Notes: generated by a model not told the origin, from the sequence alone. Positions 1 to 9,470 are shown, counted from the first letter of the stretch. The stretch: DNA of 64,000 nucleotides from Bacteroidota bacterium (GCA_018816765.1 JAHIUX010000075.1:1-64000), one strand, 5' to 3'. A program made the numbers and translations.

Positions 1-2
1 GT

Positions 3-110
3 ATTTCTTTAACAGATAAGACTCATCTTCGAGACCTATTTGAGAGAACTAAATTTCAAAATGACAAAGAACGTTTTAGGCTTAATGAGCCTAATTTGTT
101 TAATTTTTAA
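3..110 (+). CDS. Possible 3' end of an unidentified gene
   Basis: An open frame without a start runs from the window edge to a TAA and would encode the last 35 residues of a protein ending ...NEPNLFNF. The stretch is hydrophilic and charged (TDKTHLRDLFERTKF...), which looks protein-like, but an open frame of this length can arise by chance. I recognise no family. A small hairpin (arms 76-82 and 88-94) followed by T-rich sequence lies inside the frame, so the alternative is that this is a non-coding 3' region with a terminator. Confidence 0.25.
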   Translation: MSLTDKTHLRDLFERTKFQNDKERFRLNEPNLFNF

Positions 111-183
111 TAACGTCCCGATTTTAATGGGACACTAGTGAGACCGGGTATTAAATAAAGCCGGTATTCTGCCCGATAATGCC

Positions 184-191
184 TAATTTTG
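184..191 (+). promoter_or_regulatory. Bacteroidota -7 element TAATTTTG
   Basis: Matches the TAnnTTTG -7 consensus of the Bacteroidota primary sigma factor, 18 nt before the ATG of the DUF2027 gene. No clear TTTG -33 element is seen. Confidence 0.4.
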
Positions 192-209
192 CAGGCCAAA
201 TAACGACAC

Positions 210-1280
210 ATGATAAAGTTTAAACCAGGCGATAAGGTCAAGTTTCTGAACGAAAAAGGAGGCGGGATCGTTCGCCGGATCATTGATAGCCGGATGATAC
301 TGGTAGCCATTGAAGATGGCTTTGAAATACCGGTGTTGGTGAATGATTTGCTTCTTGCTGATGGTCCGCAGGAGCCGGAAAAACGAAACCAGGTTGCAGA
401 GTCTGTTCGCCAGGAGATGGCGCACCAGGCTGAAGAAGAGGACACTGCACGCAGGGGTAGCCTGAGGCGATTTGCCAAAAGCCCGGAGCAGGAAGGTATT
501 TACCTTGCCTTTGTGCCACACGATCAGCAATGGATCCTGACAGGTTTAATGGATGTGGTGCTAGTAAATCACAGCCCGGCTGAGTTGCTTTATTCCATGA
601 GTCTGCAGGAAGATCGGGAGTTGGCGAATGCTGACTATGGACAACTGGCCCCTTACAGCAAGGTAAACATCGAAACCATATCGCGCGACGACATCAACTA
701 TTGGTGCAAAGGAATCATTCAGGCATTACTGGTGATTGAGAAAAGCCGTGAAGCTTACCTGCCTTTGCACGCACCCTTCGATATCAAACCCAGTAGATTT
801 TATAAAGAAGGAAGCTATGTGATGTCGGGTGTGCTTGGTGATAAGGCCTTAATGGTAAACCTGAGCAGCCTTGTGGCACTTTTGGCCAGCGAAACACAAA
901 GTCAGATGCAGAAATTTGACTTGCGTGTTGATGAACCCACGAGGAAAATAGTGAAAGAAACCGCGATGATCGATAAACACCGACAGTCGCAAGGCGTGGC
1001 AGTTGTTGACCTGCATATCGGTGAGCTGGTCGATAACATTCTGGGAATGAGTAGCAAAGATATGTTTGCGCTGCAGATCAACTATTTCCACAAGGCCCTC
1101 GAAAGCGCCATTAAAAACGATTACGAAAAGGTTACCTTCATTCATGGTGTCGGCAATGGCGTGCTGAAAGAAGCCATCGCCAATGCGCTAAAAGACTATG
1201 AAGGAACAGAAAACCGCATGGCTTCAATGAGTAAGTTTGGTGTTGGCGCCATTGAAGTCATCATCAGGGATAAGTCCTGA
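210..1280 (+). CDS. DUF2027 and Smr domain protein
   Basis: A 356-residue cytosolic protein. The N-terminus (about residues 1-50, starting MIKFKPGDKVKFLNEKGGG) is the SH3-like DUF2027 region found in Bacteroidota, and a middle region of about residues 90-230 carries the rest of DUF2027. The C-terminal third is a Smr domain: the DLH motif (VVDLHIGEL) is near residue 265 and the IHGVGNGVLK motif near residue 311. Smr domains, as in MutS2 and SmrB, are nucleases acting on branched DNA or on stalled-ribosome mRNA. The exact role of this family is unknown to me. It stands alone, with a promoter-like TAATTTTG just upstream that supports this start. Confidence 0.85.
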   Translation: MIKFKPGDKVKFLNEKGGGIVRRIIDSRMILVAIEDGFEIPVLVNDLLLADGPQEPEKRNQVAESVRQEMAHQAEEEDTARRGSLRRFAKSPEQEGIYLAFVPHDQQWILTGLMDVVLVNHSPAELLYSMSLQEDRELANADYGQLAPYSKVNIETISRDDINYWCKGIIQALLVIEKSREAYLPLHAPFDIKPSRFYKEGSYVMSGVLGDKALMVNLSSLVALLASETQSQMQKFDLRVDEPTRKIVKETAMIDKHRQSQGVAVVDLHIGELVDNILGMSSKDMFALQINYFHKALESAIKNDYEKVTFIHGVGNGVLKEAIANALKDYEGTENRMASMSKFGVGAIEVIIRDKS

Positions 1281-1388
1281 TAATTTTATCTATTTGGTAA
1301 CGAATTGCTTAAATTATTTTAACCAGAATTTAACTTTTTAAACCTGGTTTGATGGTTACATTTTGCCCTATGGCTGTGTGATTTTGCT

Positions 1389-1396
1389 TATTTTTG
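1389..1396 (+). promoter_or_regulatory. Candidate promoter of the ResB-CcsA gene
   Basis: TATTTTTG matches the TAnnTTTG -7 element, with a TTTG at 1362-1365 in the -33 region (23 nt spacer). It lies 42 nt before the ATG. Confidence 0.5.
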
Positions 1397-1438
1397 GCTG
1401 ATAAATAATTACTATTTACTCAATACGATAACAACAAT

Positions 1439-4400
1439 ATGCTAAAGAAAATCCTGAACTTCTTATTTTCAATGGAAATTATGGGAATAATGGTCATTGC
1501 CTTTGCTGTTTCCATCGCTGTGGCCACCTTCATTGAAAACGACTTTGGCACGGCAGCCGCCAAGGCGGTTGTGTATAAAGCCACATGGTTCGAGCTGCTG
1601 CTATTGCTGCTTGGTGTAAACCTGATCGCCAATGTGTTTCGCTATAAAATGTACCGGCCGCAAAAACTGACCATTTTTGTCTTTCATATTGCATTTATAC
1701 TCATCCTGCTTGGAGCCGGTATTACCCGATTCATTGGTACTGAAGGCGTAATGAATATCCGTGAGGGAGCCAGCGCCAACACCATGATGTCGGATGTTCC
1801 GCACGTGATGATCGAAGCCTATGCAGGCAATCAGAAGCTTACCACAGATAAGCCGGTTTTGCTATCGGTACTCAACCAGGGTGCCTACAGCACAAGCTTT
1901 GAGGTCGACGGAAAGAAAGTCAGCCTGCATTCTACCCGTTTTGTGCCAAATGCCCAGGAAGTAATGACAAAGGGCGAAGGCGGAGAACCCTATGTTTCCA
2001 TGGTCGTTTCAAGTGGAATGGGCGGCAGAACAAACCTTACCCTGAAAAAGGGTGAACAAAACTCCTTCAATGGCCTTAACTTCGTCTTTGACCAGGAGTT
2101 CGACAATGAAGCCATAAATTTAAGTTATGCCGACGGAAAACTGAGCATCAATGCACCGGCTGTAATCACAGCTATGGCCATGGTGGGTGGATCGGTGGAT
2201 ACCCTGATGCCCGGAACCTGGAATGCCTTTGAAACCAGGAAATTATACAGTTTAGGCGACCTGAAAATTGTGCTCACTGATATTGGCGAAAATGGCAAAA
2301 TTGATTACCAATCCTATTCCGGAAAAGACATGACGTTCATGGGTGCACTCATGATCGAGCTAAGTTCAGGAGACGAAAAAAAGGAAGTTGTGCTCAGGGG
2401 CGGACAGAATTATACGGGTGAAATCACCAAAACTGAGATCAATGGAATAAAACTCAGGATGGCCTATGGTGCAAAAATAGTGCCGCTTCCTTTTTCGATC
2501 CAGCTGACAGATTTTCAGCTCGAACGCTATCCGGGTTCTAACAGTCCGGCTTCCTATGCCTCTGAAGTCATGCTGATCGACAAGGAAAAAAATGTGACCA
2601 TGCCGTATCGGATTTTCATGAACAATGTGTTGCAATACCGTGGATATCGTTTCTTCCAGTCATCATACGACAAGGACGAAATGGGAACTGTATTGTCTGT
2701 TAATCACGATGCTTATGGAACGATTGTTACCTACCTGGGATATTTTCTGATGGCACTTGGTATGGCGCTTTCGCTCTTCAATAGCAAGAGTCGGTTTGCA
2801 GCCCTCGGCCAGCTCATTGGCAAAGCTAAGCCCGCCGGGAAGTCGCTTGCTGTTATTGTGTTAATGATTGCACTTTCAGGACCGGCAATGGCACAACATG
2901 GGCACACCAAAACCATTTCCGACACAAAAATTATCGACAAGCAACACGCAGATAAGTTTGGCCAGTTGCTCGTTCAGGATCATGATGGACGCTTGAAACC
3001 AGTCAGCACCCTGGCAGGTGAGCTGCTGCGCAAAGTGTCGAGGAAAAACACCTTTGATGGACTAACGCCTGAGCAGGTTTTGCTGGGAATGTTGGCCCAA
3101 CCTGATGTTTGGCAAATGATTCCGACAATCAAGGTAACCCACCCGCAGCTTCGTGATTTTGTGGGCATGCAAGTCAAACTTGCTGCATTTTCTGATTTTC
3201 TCGACATGAAAAACGGCGGTGGATATAAGCTCAAAGAACTGGTTAGCCAGGCTTATGGCAAAAAACCATCGGAGCGAAGTAAATTTGATAATGATGTTAT
3301 TGCAGTTGACGAAAGGCTCAACATCAGTTATATGGCCTATACCGGCGACCTGTTGAAGATCCTACCTGATCCACGTGATTCGCATAATCCCTGGTTAACT
3401 CCGGGTACAAAAACTTCAGGCCTTAATGCAGAGGACTCCACCTTCCTTGCCGAAGTAATGCCTTACTATTTCAGCTCACTTGCATCGGGCGATATGAAAC
3501 AGGCCAATATGCTGCTTGACGGCATTATCTCTTATCAAAAGAAGTTTGGTGCGGACATCTTACCAAGCCCTACAAAGGTTCACTTCGAAATTCTGTACAA
3601 TAAATTGCAGATTTTCGACCGGCTTGGCAACTATTTCGGCCTTGTTGGTATGATCATGCTGGTGCTGCTGTTCATGCAGATTTTCCGTGAACGGAAGTGG
3701 ATCAATAAGGTGGTGCTGGTGTGTTATGGCATTGTCCTAGTGTTCTTTGCATTGCAAACGGCTGGGCTTGGAATGCGCTGGTATATCGCCGGAAGGGCGC
3801 CTTGGAGCAATGGCTACGAATCGATGATTTATATCGGATGGGTAACGGTTTTAGCAGGGATAATCTTCTCACGAAAATCACAAATGACCATCGCTGCCAC
3901 ATCCATTTTGGCTTCTATCATTCTCATGGTGGCTCACCTGAGCTGGATGGACCCCGAAATCACTAACCTGGTACCTGTTCTGAAATCATACTGGCTGACC
4001 ATACACGTTTCGATCATTACAGCGAGTTATGGATTCCTTGCACTGGGTGCATTGCTTGGTTTCATCAGCCTTGTGCTGATGATTATGAAAACCAACAGCA
4101 ACCACGAAACCCTGAAATTGAAGATCAGGGAACTGAGCTATATCAATGAACGCACCATCATCATTGGACTGTACCTGCTTACCATCGGAACCTTCCTTGG
4201 CGGTGTGTGGGCTAATGAATCATGGGGCCGTTACTGGGGCTGGGATGCCAAAGAAACCTGGGCCTTGGTCACCGTACTGGTGTATACCTTCATTGCCCAT
4301 ATGGGTTACACTCCCGGGCTCAAAACAGATTATACGTTTAGCCTGATGACATTGATTGGCTATAGTGCTGTGATTATGACCTATTTTGGGGTAAACTACT

Positions 4401-4534
4401 ACCTGTCAGGGCTACACTCCTATGCTGCCGGTGATCCCATGCCAGTTCCCACATTTGTGTATTACACAGTCGCTATCATTTTCACTGTTGCCATCTGGGC
4501 TTTTGTGAAGGAGCGAAAGTTTCAAAAAGATTAA
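1439..4534 (+). CDS. ccsBA: Fused ResB-CcsA cytochrome c biogenesis protein
   Basis: A 1031-residue polytopic membrane protein of the system II cytochrome c synthase. It takes haem across the inner membrane and attaches it to apocytochrome CxxCH motifs in the periplasm. The N-terminal half is ResB/CcsB-like: transmembrane helices at about 5-30, 50-65 and 75-100, a large periplasmic part, and a helix near 430-450. The C-terminal half from about residue 720 is CcsA-like with many helices and the haem-handling WWD motif WGRYWGWDAKETW near residues 929-941. Between them is a soluble region containing a His-rich HGHTK stretch near residue 488, just after a second hydrophobic helix ending MAQ. Such ResB-CcsA fusions are known in Bacteroidota and Epsilonproteobacteria. 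The gene is monocistronic and ends in a strong terminator. Confidence 0.93.
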   Translation: MLKKILNFLFSMEIMGIMVIAFAVSIAVATFIENDFGTAAAKAVVYKATWFELLLLLLGVNLIANVFRYKMYRPQKLTIFVFHIAFILILLGAGITRFIGTEGVMNIREGASANTMMSDVPHVMIEAYAGNQKLTTDKPVLLSVLNQGAYSTSFEVDGKKVSLHSTRFVPNAQEVMTKGEGGEPYVSMVVSSGMGGRTNLTLKKGEQNSFNGLNFVFDQEFDNEAINLSYADGKLSINAPAVITAMAMVGGSVDTLMPGTWNAFETRKLYSLGDLKIVLTDIGENGKIDYQSYSGKDMTFMGALMIELSSGDEKKEVVLRGGQNYTGEITKTEINGIKLRMAYGAKIVPLPFSIQLTDFQLERYPGSNSPASYASEVMLIDKEKNVTMPYRIFMNNVLQYRGYRFFQSSYDKDEMGTVLSVNHDAYGTIVTYLGYFLMALGMALSLFNSKSRFAALGQLIGKAKPAGKSLAVIVLMIALSGPAMAQHGHTKTISDTKIIDKQHADKFGQLLVQDHDGRLKPVSTLAGELLRKVSRKNTFDGLTPEQVLLGMLAQPDVWQMIPTIKVTHPQLRDFVGMQVKLAAFSDFLDMKNGGGYKLKELVSQAYGKKPSERSKFDNDVIAVDERLNISYMAYTGDLLKILPDPRDSHNPWLTPGTKTSGLNAEDSTFLAEVMPYYFSSLASGDMKQANMLLDGIISYQKKFGADILPSPTKVHFEILYNKLQIFDRLGNYFGLVGMIMLVLLFMQIFRERKWINKVVLVCYGIVLVFFALQTAGLGMRWYIAGRAPWSNGYESMIYIGWVTVLAGIIFSRKSQMTIAATSILASIILMVAHLSWMDPEITNLVPVLKSYWLTIHVSIITASYGFLALGALLGFISLVLMIMKTNSNHETLKLKIRELSYINERTIIIGLYLLTIGTFLGGVWANESWGRYWGWDAKETWALVTVLVYTFIAHMGYTPGLKTDYTFSLMTLIGYSAVIMTYFGVNYYLSGLHSYAAGDPMPVPTFVYYTVAIIFTVAIWAFVKERKFQKD

Positions 4535-4574
4535 ATACTGCCATAGTTCATTAGTATGAACACGCTCTACAAAG

Positions 4575-4616
4575 AAGCGCGAAGCCGGATCAGTTTCCTG
4601 ATCCGGCTTCGCGCTT
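4575..4616 (+). terminator. Perfect 19-bp hairpin after the ResB-CcsA gene
   Basis: Arms 4575-4593 and 4598-4616 are exactly complementary around the loop TTTC. It lies between two convergent genes, so it probably works in both directions, although neither side has a long T-run. Confidence 0.75.
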
Positions 4617-4635
4617 AATGCATTGAACGCCGTTG

Positions 4636-5934
4636 TTATTTGGTGTCTCCGCTATTGAAAAACTCAGGCTTTACAGTGAGCTGAAGCCAGGCCCATGATG
4701 AAAATTTGCTTTCACCAACAGGGATGTTTTGCAGTTTCTCAAGCGACTTACCGGGAAGCATGAAGGAGTAACCACCCGACAAACCAACCACTTTGTTGAA
4801 TTTCAGGTTAAACCACAAATCGACTTCATTGCCCAACTGCGACTTCAGGAAATCTGTTACAGGCGCTGTGGTGGCGTCAGGAACCTGCCTGTTGAGTGAA
4901 AAGTTATGGTATTCAGCTGTCAGGTGTAAGCGAGGGGTGACAGCATAGTCAACAACAGCAAAGACATCATTCAGGCCACCGTTAGCGGTCGACTTCGGAA
5001 CATTGTTAAAGTAGTCCATATAGCCCAAGAACTTGTGTCTAGTGCCATACAACAGATCAAACAGATTGTCGGAAGACTGATTGGATTGATCATCACCTGA
5101 TAATGCCGTGAAACCAGCGCCCAGACTAAGTTTATCGAAACGATAATCGGCCCGGTAGTTAAAATTCCAGGCACTGACCTTGATGCCTTTCACATTTCGG
5201 CCGAACTGGTAATAAAAGCTTCCCCAGGTATTCAGGTGATGGCTGTTGTAAGTAAGGTAAGTGCCAAGCGATTGCCGCAGGTAAAGCACTTCACTGCTGT
5301 CGTTTTTATGAAAACCAGACGATACAGTTATCAGGGAGGCAGTAAACTGCTTGTTGATCGCATAGGCTGCCCGTGCAAAATTCAGGGTTTTCATTTTGCT
5401 TGCGATATACGGGTTTCCAAACAGATTATCAGTCTGGTTGTTATAGGATATCGCAAGGTCAAAGCTGATTTGAGATACTTCATACTGGAAAAGGCAGGCA
5501 TCGTAGCTGAGTGTGTTGTTGCTCCAGTTTCTTATCGATAACAGCCGTGAATCATCATACTCAAAATACTGCCGGCCGATTTTAAGATTTGCATGCTTCC
5601 GGAACATGAACTGAACCCAGGCTTCGTTGAGTTCGACACTGCCGTTATCGCCAAAGACACCGGTAGAGTTGAACACGGTTTCATCTCCCCAAAGTCTGAT
5701 ATCCTGGAAACTCAGGCCGGTTTTCAGCCAGTCTTTCTGATAATATAATTGTGCCCTGCTTCGCTGGCTGATGAGGTAGGCGGTGTTTTTATCCTCTGAG
5801 GATAAATTGCGGTAACCATTCCTTGCTTCTGCCCTCGTTCTGAATTCGCCGCTGATGCTGAACTGTGCCTGTGTATTCACTGCCATCATAAAAAGGATGG
5901 CTGTAATACTGTAATAATGAAAGTGTTTAATCAT
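4636..5934 (-). CDS. Outer-membrane beta-barrel protein, alginate-export/porin-like
   Basis: A 432-residue outer-membrane barrel. The preferred start is the second ATG (MIKHFHYYSITAILF...), which gives a clean signal peptide cleaved after NTQAQ; an in-frame ATG lies 5 codons upstream. The mature part begins FSISGEFRTRAEARNGY, resembles the Alginate_exp porin family, and is rich in alternating aromatic and polar beta strands. The gene begins about 20 nt after the pstB stop on the same strand, so it is the last gene of the phosphate uptake operon. Inference: it is the outer-membrane channel for phosphate or phosphorylated compounds rather than for alginate. The substrate cannot be read from the sequence. 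Confidence 0.7.
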   Translation of the reverse strand: MIKHFHYYSITAILFMMAVNTQAQFSISGEFRTRAEARNGYRNLSSEDKNTAYLISQRSRAQLYYQKDWLKTGLSFQDIRLWGDETVFNSTGVFGDNGSVELNEAWVQFMFRKHANLKIGRQYFEYDDSRLLSIRNWSNNTLSYDACLFQYEVSQISFDLAISYNNQTDNLFGNPYIASKMKTLNFARAAYAINKQFTASLITVSSGFHKNDSSEVLYLRQSLGTYLTYNSHHLNTWGSFYYQFGRNVKGIKVSAWNFNYRADYRFDKLSLGAGFTALSGDDQSNQSSDNLFDLLYGTRHKFLGYMDYFNNVPKSTANGGLNDVFAVVDYAVTPRLHLTAEYHNFSLNRQVPDATTAPVTDFLKSQLGNEVDLWFNLKFNKVVGLSGGYSFMLPGKSLEKLQNIPVGESKFSSWAWLQLTVKPEFFNSGDTK

Positions 5935-5954
5935 AAAAGCTAAAATCAAGTGGA

Positions 5955-6713
5955 TTAATAAAACATGCCCCGAAGGTATAACTTTGTTTTTTCCAGCTTA
6001 GGGTTTTCGAAAAATGCATCTGCAGGTCCTTGTTCAATGACTTCGCCCATATACATGAATATGACATGGTCGGCAAGGCGCCTTGCCTGACGAAGGATAT
6101 GGGTAACAATGACGATGGAATAATTCTCTTTCAGCTCGTTGAACTTCTCTTCAATGGCCTGACTTGACAAGGGGTCGAGTGCCGAGGTTGGCTCATCAGC
6201 GAGGATGATTTGCGGGTCGACAGCCAGTCCCCTCGCAAGACACAACCTTTGCTGCTGTCCGATTGACAGGGCCACTGCCGGATCACGCAGGCGGTCTTTT
6301 ACCTCATCCCATAAACTCACCTGCCGCAGGTAGTGTTCGACCCGTTTATTCAGCATGCGCTTGTTCATCCGCCCGCTTATTCGGAGTCCATAGGCAATAT
6401 TGTTGTAGATATTCATGGGCAGTGGATAGGGCCTTTGCGCAAGGAGACCCATCATTTTTCGGATGCTGGTAATGTCATCAGTCGTGTTCAGGATGTCTTT
6501 TCCGTTGATCAGGATATTTCCGGTAAGTCGGGCTTGTGGGTGCAGGTCGGTGAGCCTGTTCATACAACGCAACAGCGATGTTTTTCCGCATCCCGATGGA
6601 CCCAGAATTACCGTGATTTTTTTCTCAGGGATACCGGCATTGATGTCCTTTAATATCTGTTGCCTGCCATAATAAAGGTTTAGCTTTGAAATATTGATTT
6701 TTGTGTGATCCAT
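5955..6713 (-). CDS. pstB: Phosphate ABC transporter ATP-binding protein PstB
   Basis: A 252-residue ATPase of the PstSCAB high-affinity phosphate importer at the cytoplasmic face. It has a Walker A motif GPSGCGKTS at residues 38-46, a Q-loop near 93 (LAQRPYPLPMNIYNN, typical of PstB) and a Walker B motif ILADEPTSALD at 170-180. The signature motif reads LSIGQQQR (149-156) instead of LSGGQQQR, an unusual residue in the ABC signature. The start is the ATG giving MDHTKINISK, 4 nt after the pstA stop; an upstream extension would lie inside pstA. It is translated as part of pstS-C-A-B and followed directly by the barrel gene. No phoU follows. Confidence 0.93.
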   Translation of the reverse strand: MDHTKINISKLNLYYGRQQILKDINAGIPEKKITVILGPSGCGKTSLLRCMNRLTDLHPQARLTGNILINGKDILNTTDDITSIRKMMGLLAQRPYPLPMNIYNNIAYGLRISGRMNKRMLNKRVEHYLRQVSLWDEVKDRLRDPAVALSIGQQQRLCLARGLAVDPQIILADEPTSALDPLSSQAIEEKFNELKENYSIVIVTHILRQARRLADHVIFMYMGEVIEQGPADAFFENPKLEKTKLYLRGMFY

Positions 6714-6717
6714 AAGG

Positions 6718-7575
6718 CTAAAAGTTGATCCTGTTTTTTTTGTACTTGCCCGATATGATCCTTGTGAGCAGACTGATGACCAGTATAATACCGAATAGCA
6801 CCACGGCTGCAGCATAGGCCCTGTGCCTGACTTCGCTTATCGGCGAACTGAGCTGAAAAAAGATCGCCAGGGGTAGGGTGGCAGCCGGCTGGTTTATTGA
6901 GGTCGGGATGGCATCGGTGAAACCTGCTGTAAACAGCACAGAAGCCACATCGCCTGCAGCCCTGCCAAACGACAACAATATGGCGGTAACCATTCCCGGA
7001 ATACACTGTTTGAAAAACACCCTGTACGATATTTCTGACCTTGTTGAGCCAAGCGATAATGCGGCTTCAAGTAATCCGCGGGGAGCGGTTTTCAATGCTT
7101 CATCCATCGCCCTGATCATGATCGGGATGATGAAGATGGTGACAGTGATGATGCCCGCCAGCAAGGATGCCCTGATGCCGAGGTATACCATTAAAGTAAA
7201 GCCAAAAGCGCCATACACAATGGATGGTATTCCCCAGAGTAAATCGAGGATAAGCCTGATGCCATTGACAAACCGCTGATACCTGACCAGGTGCACATTC
7301 ATCATCAGCGCCACGGGCAATCCAACGAAGAATGCGAGCAAGGTTGACCCAAGCGACAAATACACCGTACCCACTATGGCATTCAGTATGCCGCCTTCCT
7401 TACCGAAATAATACCCTCCCGATGGAACCTCACTGATCATTTCCCAACTCAGGTAGGGCAATCCGTTTTTTATCACACTGAAAACGATCAGAAACAGCAC
7501 TGTACCGATAAGGGTTGTTGAAAGAAACATCAACACCCTGAAAAATATTTCTTCGGCTTTGAGGAACTTTTTCAT
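6718..7575 (-). CDS. pstA: Phosphate ABC transporter permease PstA
   Basis: A 285-residue inner-membrane permease with six predicted helices. It has the binding-protein-dependent transport signature (EAALSLGSTRSEISYRVFF, about residues 165-184), which docks the ATPase. N-terminal hydrophobic segment at about 15-35; the C-terminus is basic (SGKYKKNRINF). It starts 3 nt after the pstC stop and precedes pstB by 4 nt, so the three are translationally coupled. Together with PstC it forms the phosphate channel. Confidence 0.92.
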   Translation of the reverse strand: MKKFLKAEEIFFRVLMFLSTTLIGTVLFLIVFSVIKNGLPYLSWEMISEVPSGGYYFGKEGGILNAIVGTVYLSLGSTLLAFFVGLPVALMMNVHLVRYQRFVNGIRLILDLLWGIPSIVYGAFGFTLMVYLGIRASLLAGIITVTIFIIPIMIRAMDEALKTAPRGLLEAALSLGSTRSEISYRVFFKQCIPGMVTAILLSFGRAAGDVASVLFTAGFTDAIPTSINQPAATLPLAIFFQLSSPISEVRHRAYAAAVVLFGIILVISLLTRIISGKYKKNRINF

Positions 7576-7578
7576 GGC

Positions 7579-8484
7579 TTAACAGCGTTTATCGCAGGCA
7601 GCGATGATATACCTTGAAACAAAGTTGAACCCGAGGACCACCACAAATAGAATGAGTGCCGAGAGCATCAAGGCTGAATCATACAGCGGAATCGAGAGCA
7701 TTTCGCCATAATTGTTGGCGATGAGGGCTGGCAGGGGATAACCGGGTTGAAACAGCCCCGATGGAATACGGCTAACATTTCCAACAACCATCAGCACGGC
7801 AATGGTTTCGCCAAAAGCGCGCGACATGCCAAGGCCGAAAGCAGCCACAATGCCCGGAAGACCTTTTTTTACCAATACGAATTTGATGGTCTGCCAGCGT
7901 GTGGCTCCAAGCGAGAGCGAAGCTTCACTAAGCTCCGTCGGGATGTTGTTGAACACATCAATCAGGATGTTCAATACAAATGGTATCACCATGATCGCCA
8001 GCACAATGCCTCCTGCAAGAATCGAATAACCTGAGACGCTCTTGCCCAGCCATGTCCCAAGGTGGTTTCCGATGAAAGGAACAACAACCAAAATGCCCCA
8101 GACGCCATAAATCACCGAGGGAATACCAGCAAGAATATCAATGACCGGATGCATGATTTTTAACACCCACCGCTTTGCATACTGTGTCAGATGAATGGCC
8201 GTAAGCAAACAAATGGGCGCTGCCAAAATCAATGCCGTCATGGTGACCCAGATGGAGCTGATGATGAACGGGTAAAACCCAAACTGCCCCGAGAGCGGTT
8301 TCCATTCTTTCGAAAAGATGAGCGAAAAAACACCATGATCATGAAGCAGAACCGATGATTTCCAGTAAAGTCCCCCTGCAATGATCACAGGCATGCTGAT
8401 GACAAAAACCAAACAAACGGTCATCCAGCTGCCATGAACCTTGTTTCGGAGGCTTCGGCTGAGTTTTATCCTGAAACCGCTCAT
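7579..8484 (-). CDS. pstC: Phosphate ABC transporter permease PstC
   Basis: A 301-residue inner-membrane permease, partner of PstA. The EAA loop is seen at about residues 187-206 (EASLSLGATRWQTIKFVLV), and GMSRAFGETIAVLMVVGN (about 219-236) is typical of PstC. Its ATG overlaps the pstS stop by 4 nt (ATGA), which shows tight coupling within the operon. Confidence 0.92.
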   Translation of the reverse strand: MSGFRIKLSRSLRNKVHGSWMTVCLVFVISMPVIIAGGLYWKSSVLLHDHGVFSLIFSKEWKPLSGQFGFYPFIISSIWVTMTALILAAPICLLTAIHLTQYAKRWVLKIMHPVIDILAGIPSVIYGVWGILVVVPFIGNHLGTWLGKSVSGYSILAGGIVLAIMVIPFVLNILIDVFNNIPTELSEASLSLGATRWQTIKFVLVKKGLPGIVAAFGLGMSRAFGETIAVLMVVGNVSRIPSGLFQPGYPLPALIANNYGEMLSIPLYDSALMLSALILFVVVLGFNFVSRYIIAACDKRC

Positions 8485-9470
8485 CGAACCTTACGCAACT
8501 CTGTCTCAATGCGATCGGCCGGCAACATCACATATCCTGCCTGACCAACATATTGCTGACCTTCGGTAAGTATCCATTGCAGAAACACTTTCACGATATG
8601 TTCCGATGGGGCACCTTTCGATATGAAATAGAGTTCACGGGCTGGTGGCGAAGGGTATTTTCCGGTTCCAATGGCATTCATCACTTCGTCGAGGCTGTGA
8701 TAAAAATCTTCGTCCGGGTCAACCTGATGGTTGTCATTCAGGTCGATGGGGATGATATTGAGTCCATCATATATTTTACGGGACTGTATATCAAATGCGT
8801 AGATTACATTGTTATATCCTATTCCCAGACGGTCGTTTTTGACGGCATCGGCAATGCCCGGATCTCCAAAAACGCCCAGGCCATCGAGGCTTTCCTGGTT
8901 GCTGCCCAGGAATTGTGCCCACATCTCGGCTGCCCCACAGGCATCAGAGCGGGTGTAGATATTCATTTTTGAGGGCTCACCGGCAATACCCGGACACCTG
9001 TCCCAATATGCAATTGATTTGGTCAGGTATATCTGTGAAAATGTTTCCCGCGAAATTCCCGTGCGTTTGATTTGTTCAGCAAACGGATTGGCGGCATTCA
9101 TCACCGGAAGCACCGCATCCTTGGCAACTGCTATTTTCCAGGCTCCCTTGTCCTCCTCCGACTTGCTCACTCCCCGCGAAAACATGGCCAGATCAACCAT
9201 GCCCGATAACACATCGGCCATGCCTTTTCCTGCTCCGCCGGCACTGATGTCGATGCGCACATCAGGATGAATTTGCCGGAATGCCTCAGCCCATTTGACC
9301 GCGAGCGGATATAGGGCAAATGCACCGGATATTGAAATTTCTCCTGTTAACTTCTGTTCAACCGTTGAAGTTTTCGCCGGCTGATTATTGCAACTGGGAA
9401 AAAGTACCGATATCAGTATCCCTAAAGAAATAGCGATTCTATTAATCTGGTTTGTCTTTGCTGGTTTCAT
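8481..9470 (-). CDS. pstS: Phosphate-binding lipoprotein PstS
   Basis: A 329-residue periplasmic phosphate-binding lipoprotein, first gene of the operon. The start is chosen at MKPAKTNQ, giving a signal peptide that ends LFPSC with the lipidated Cys at residue 27; an ATG 15 codons upstream would only add a hydrophilic lead. The mature part begins with a TGEISISGAFALYPLAVKWAEAF strand-helix and the phosphate-loop-like region ISAGGAGKGMADVLSG, as in the PstS/PBP-like family. It shares a 4-nt overlap with pstC. Upstream are a -7 promoter element and a cluster of GGGT/ACCC inverted repeats. Confidence 0.9.
   Translation of the reverse strand: MKPAKTNQINRIAISLGILISVLFPSCNNQPAKTSTVEQKLTGEISISGAFALYPLAVKWAEAFRQIHPDVRIDISAGGAGKGMADVLSGMVDLAMFSRGVSKSEEDKGAWKIAVAKDAVLPVMNAANPFAEQIKRTGISRETFSQIYLTKSIAYWDRCPGIAGEPSKMNIYTRSDACGAAEMWAQFLGSNQESLDGLGVFGDPGIADAVKNDRLGIGYNNVIYAFDIQSRKIYDGLNIIPIDLNDNHQVDPDEDFYHSLDEVMNAIGTGKYPSPPARELYFISKGAPSEHIVKVFLQWILTEGQQYVGQAGYVMLPADRIETELRKVR

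Noticed and set aside
76-94. Intrinsic terminator near the left edge
   Set aside because: 7-bp stem only and it lies inside the possible upstream reading frame, so it was mentioned but not called.
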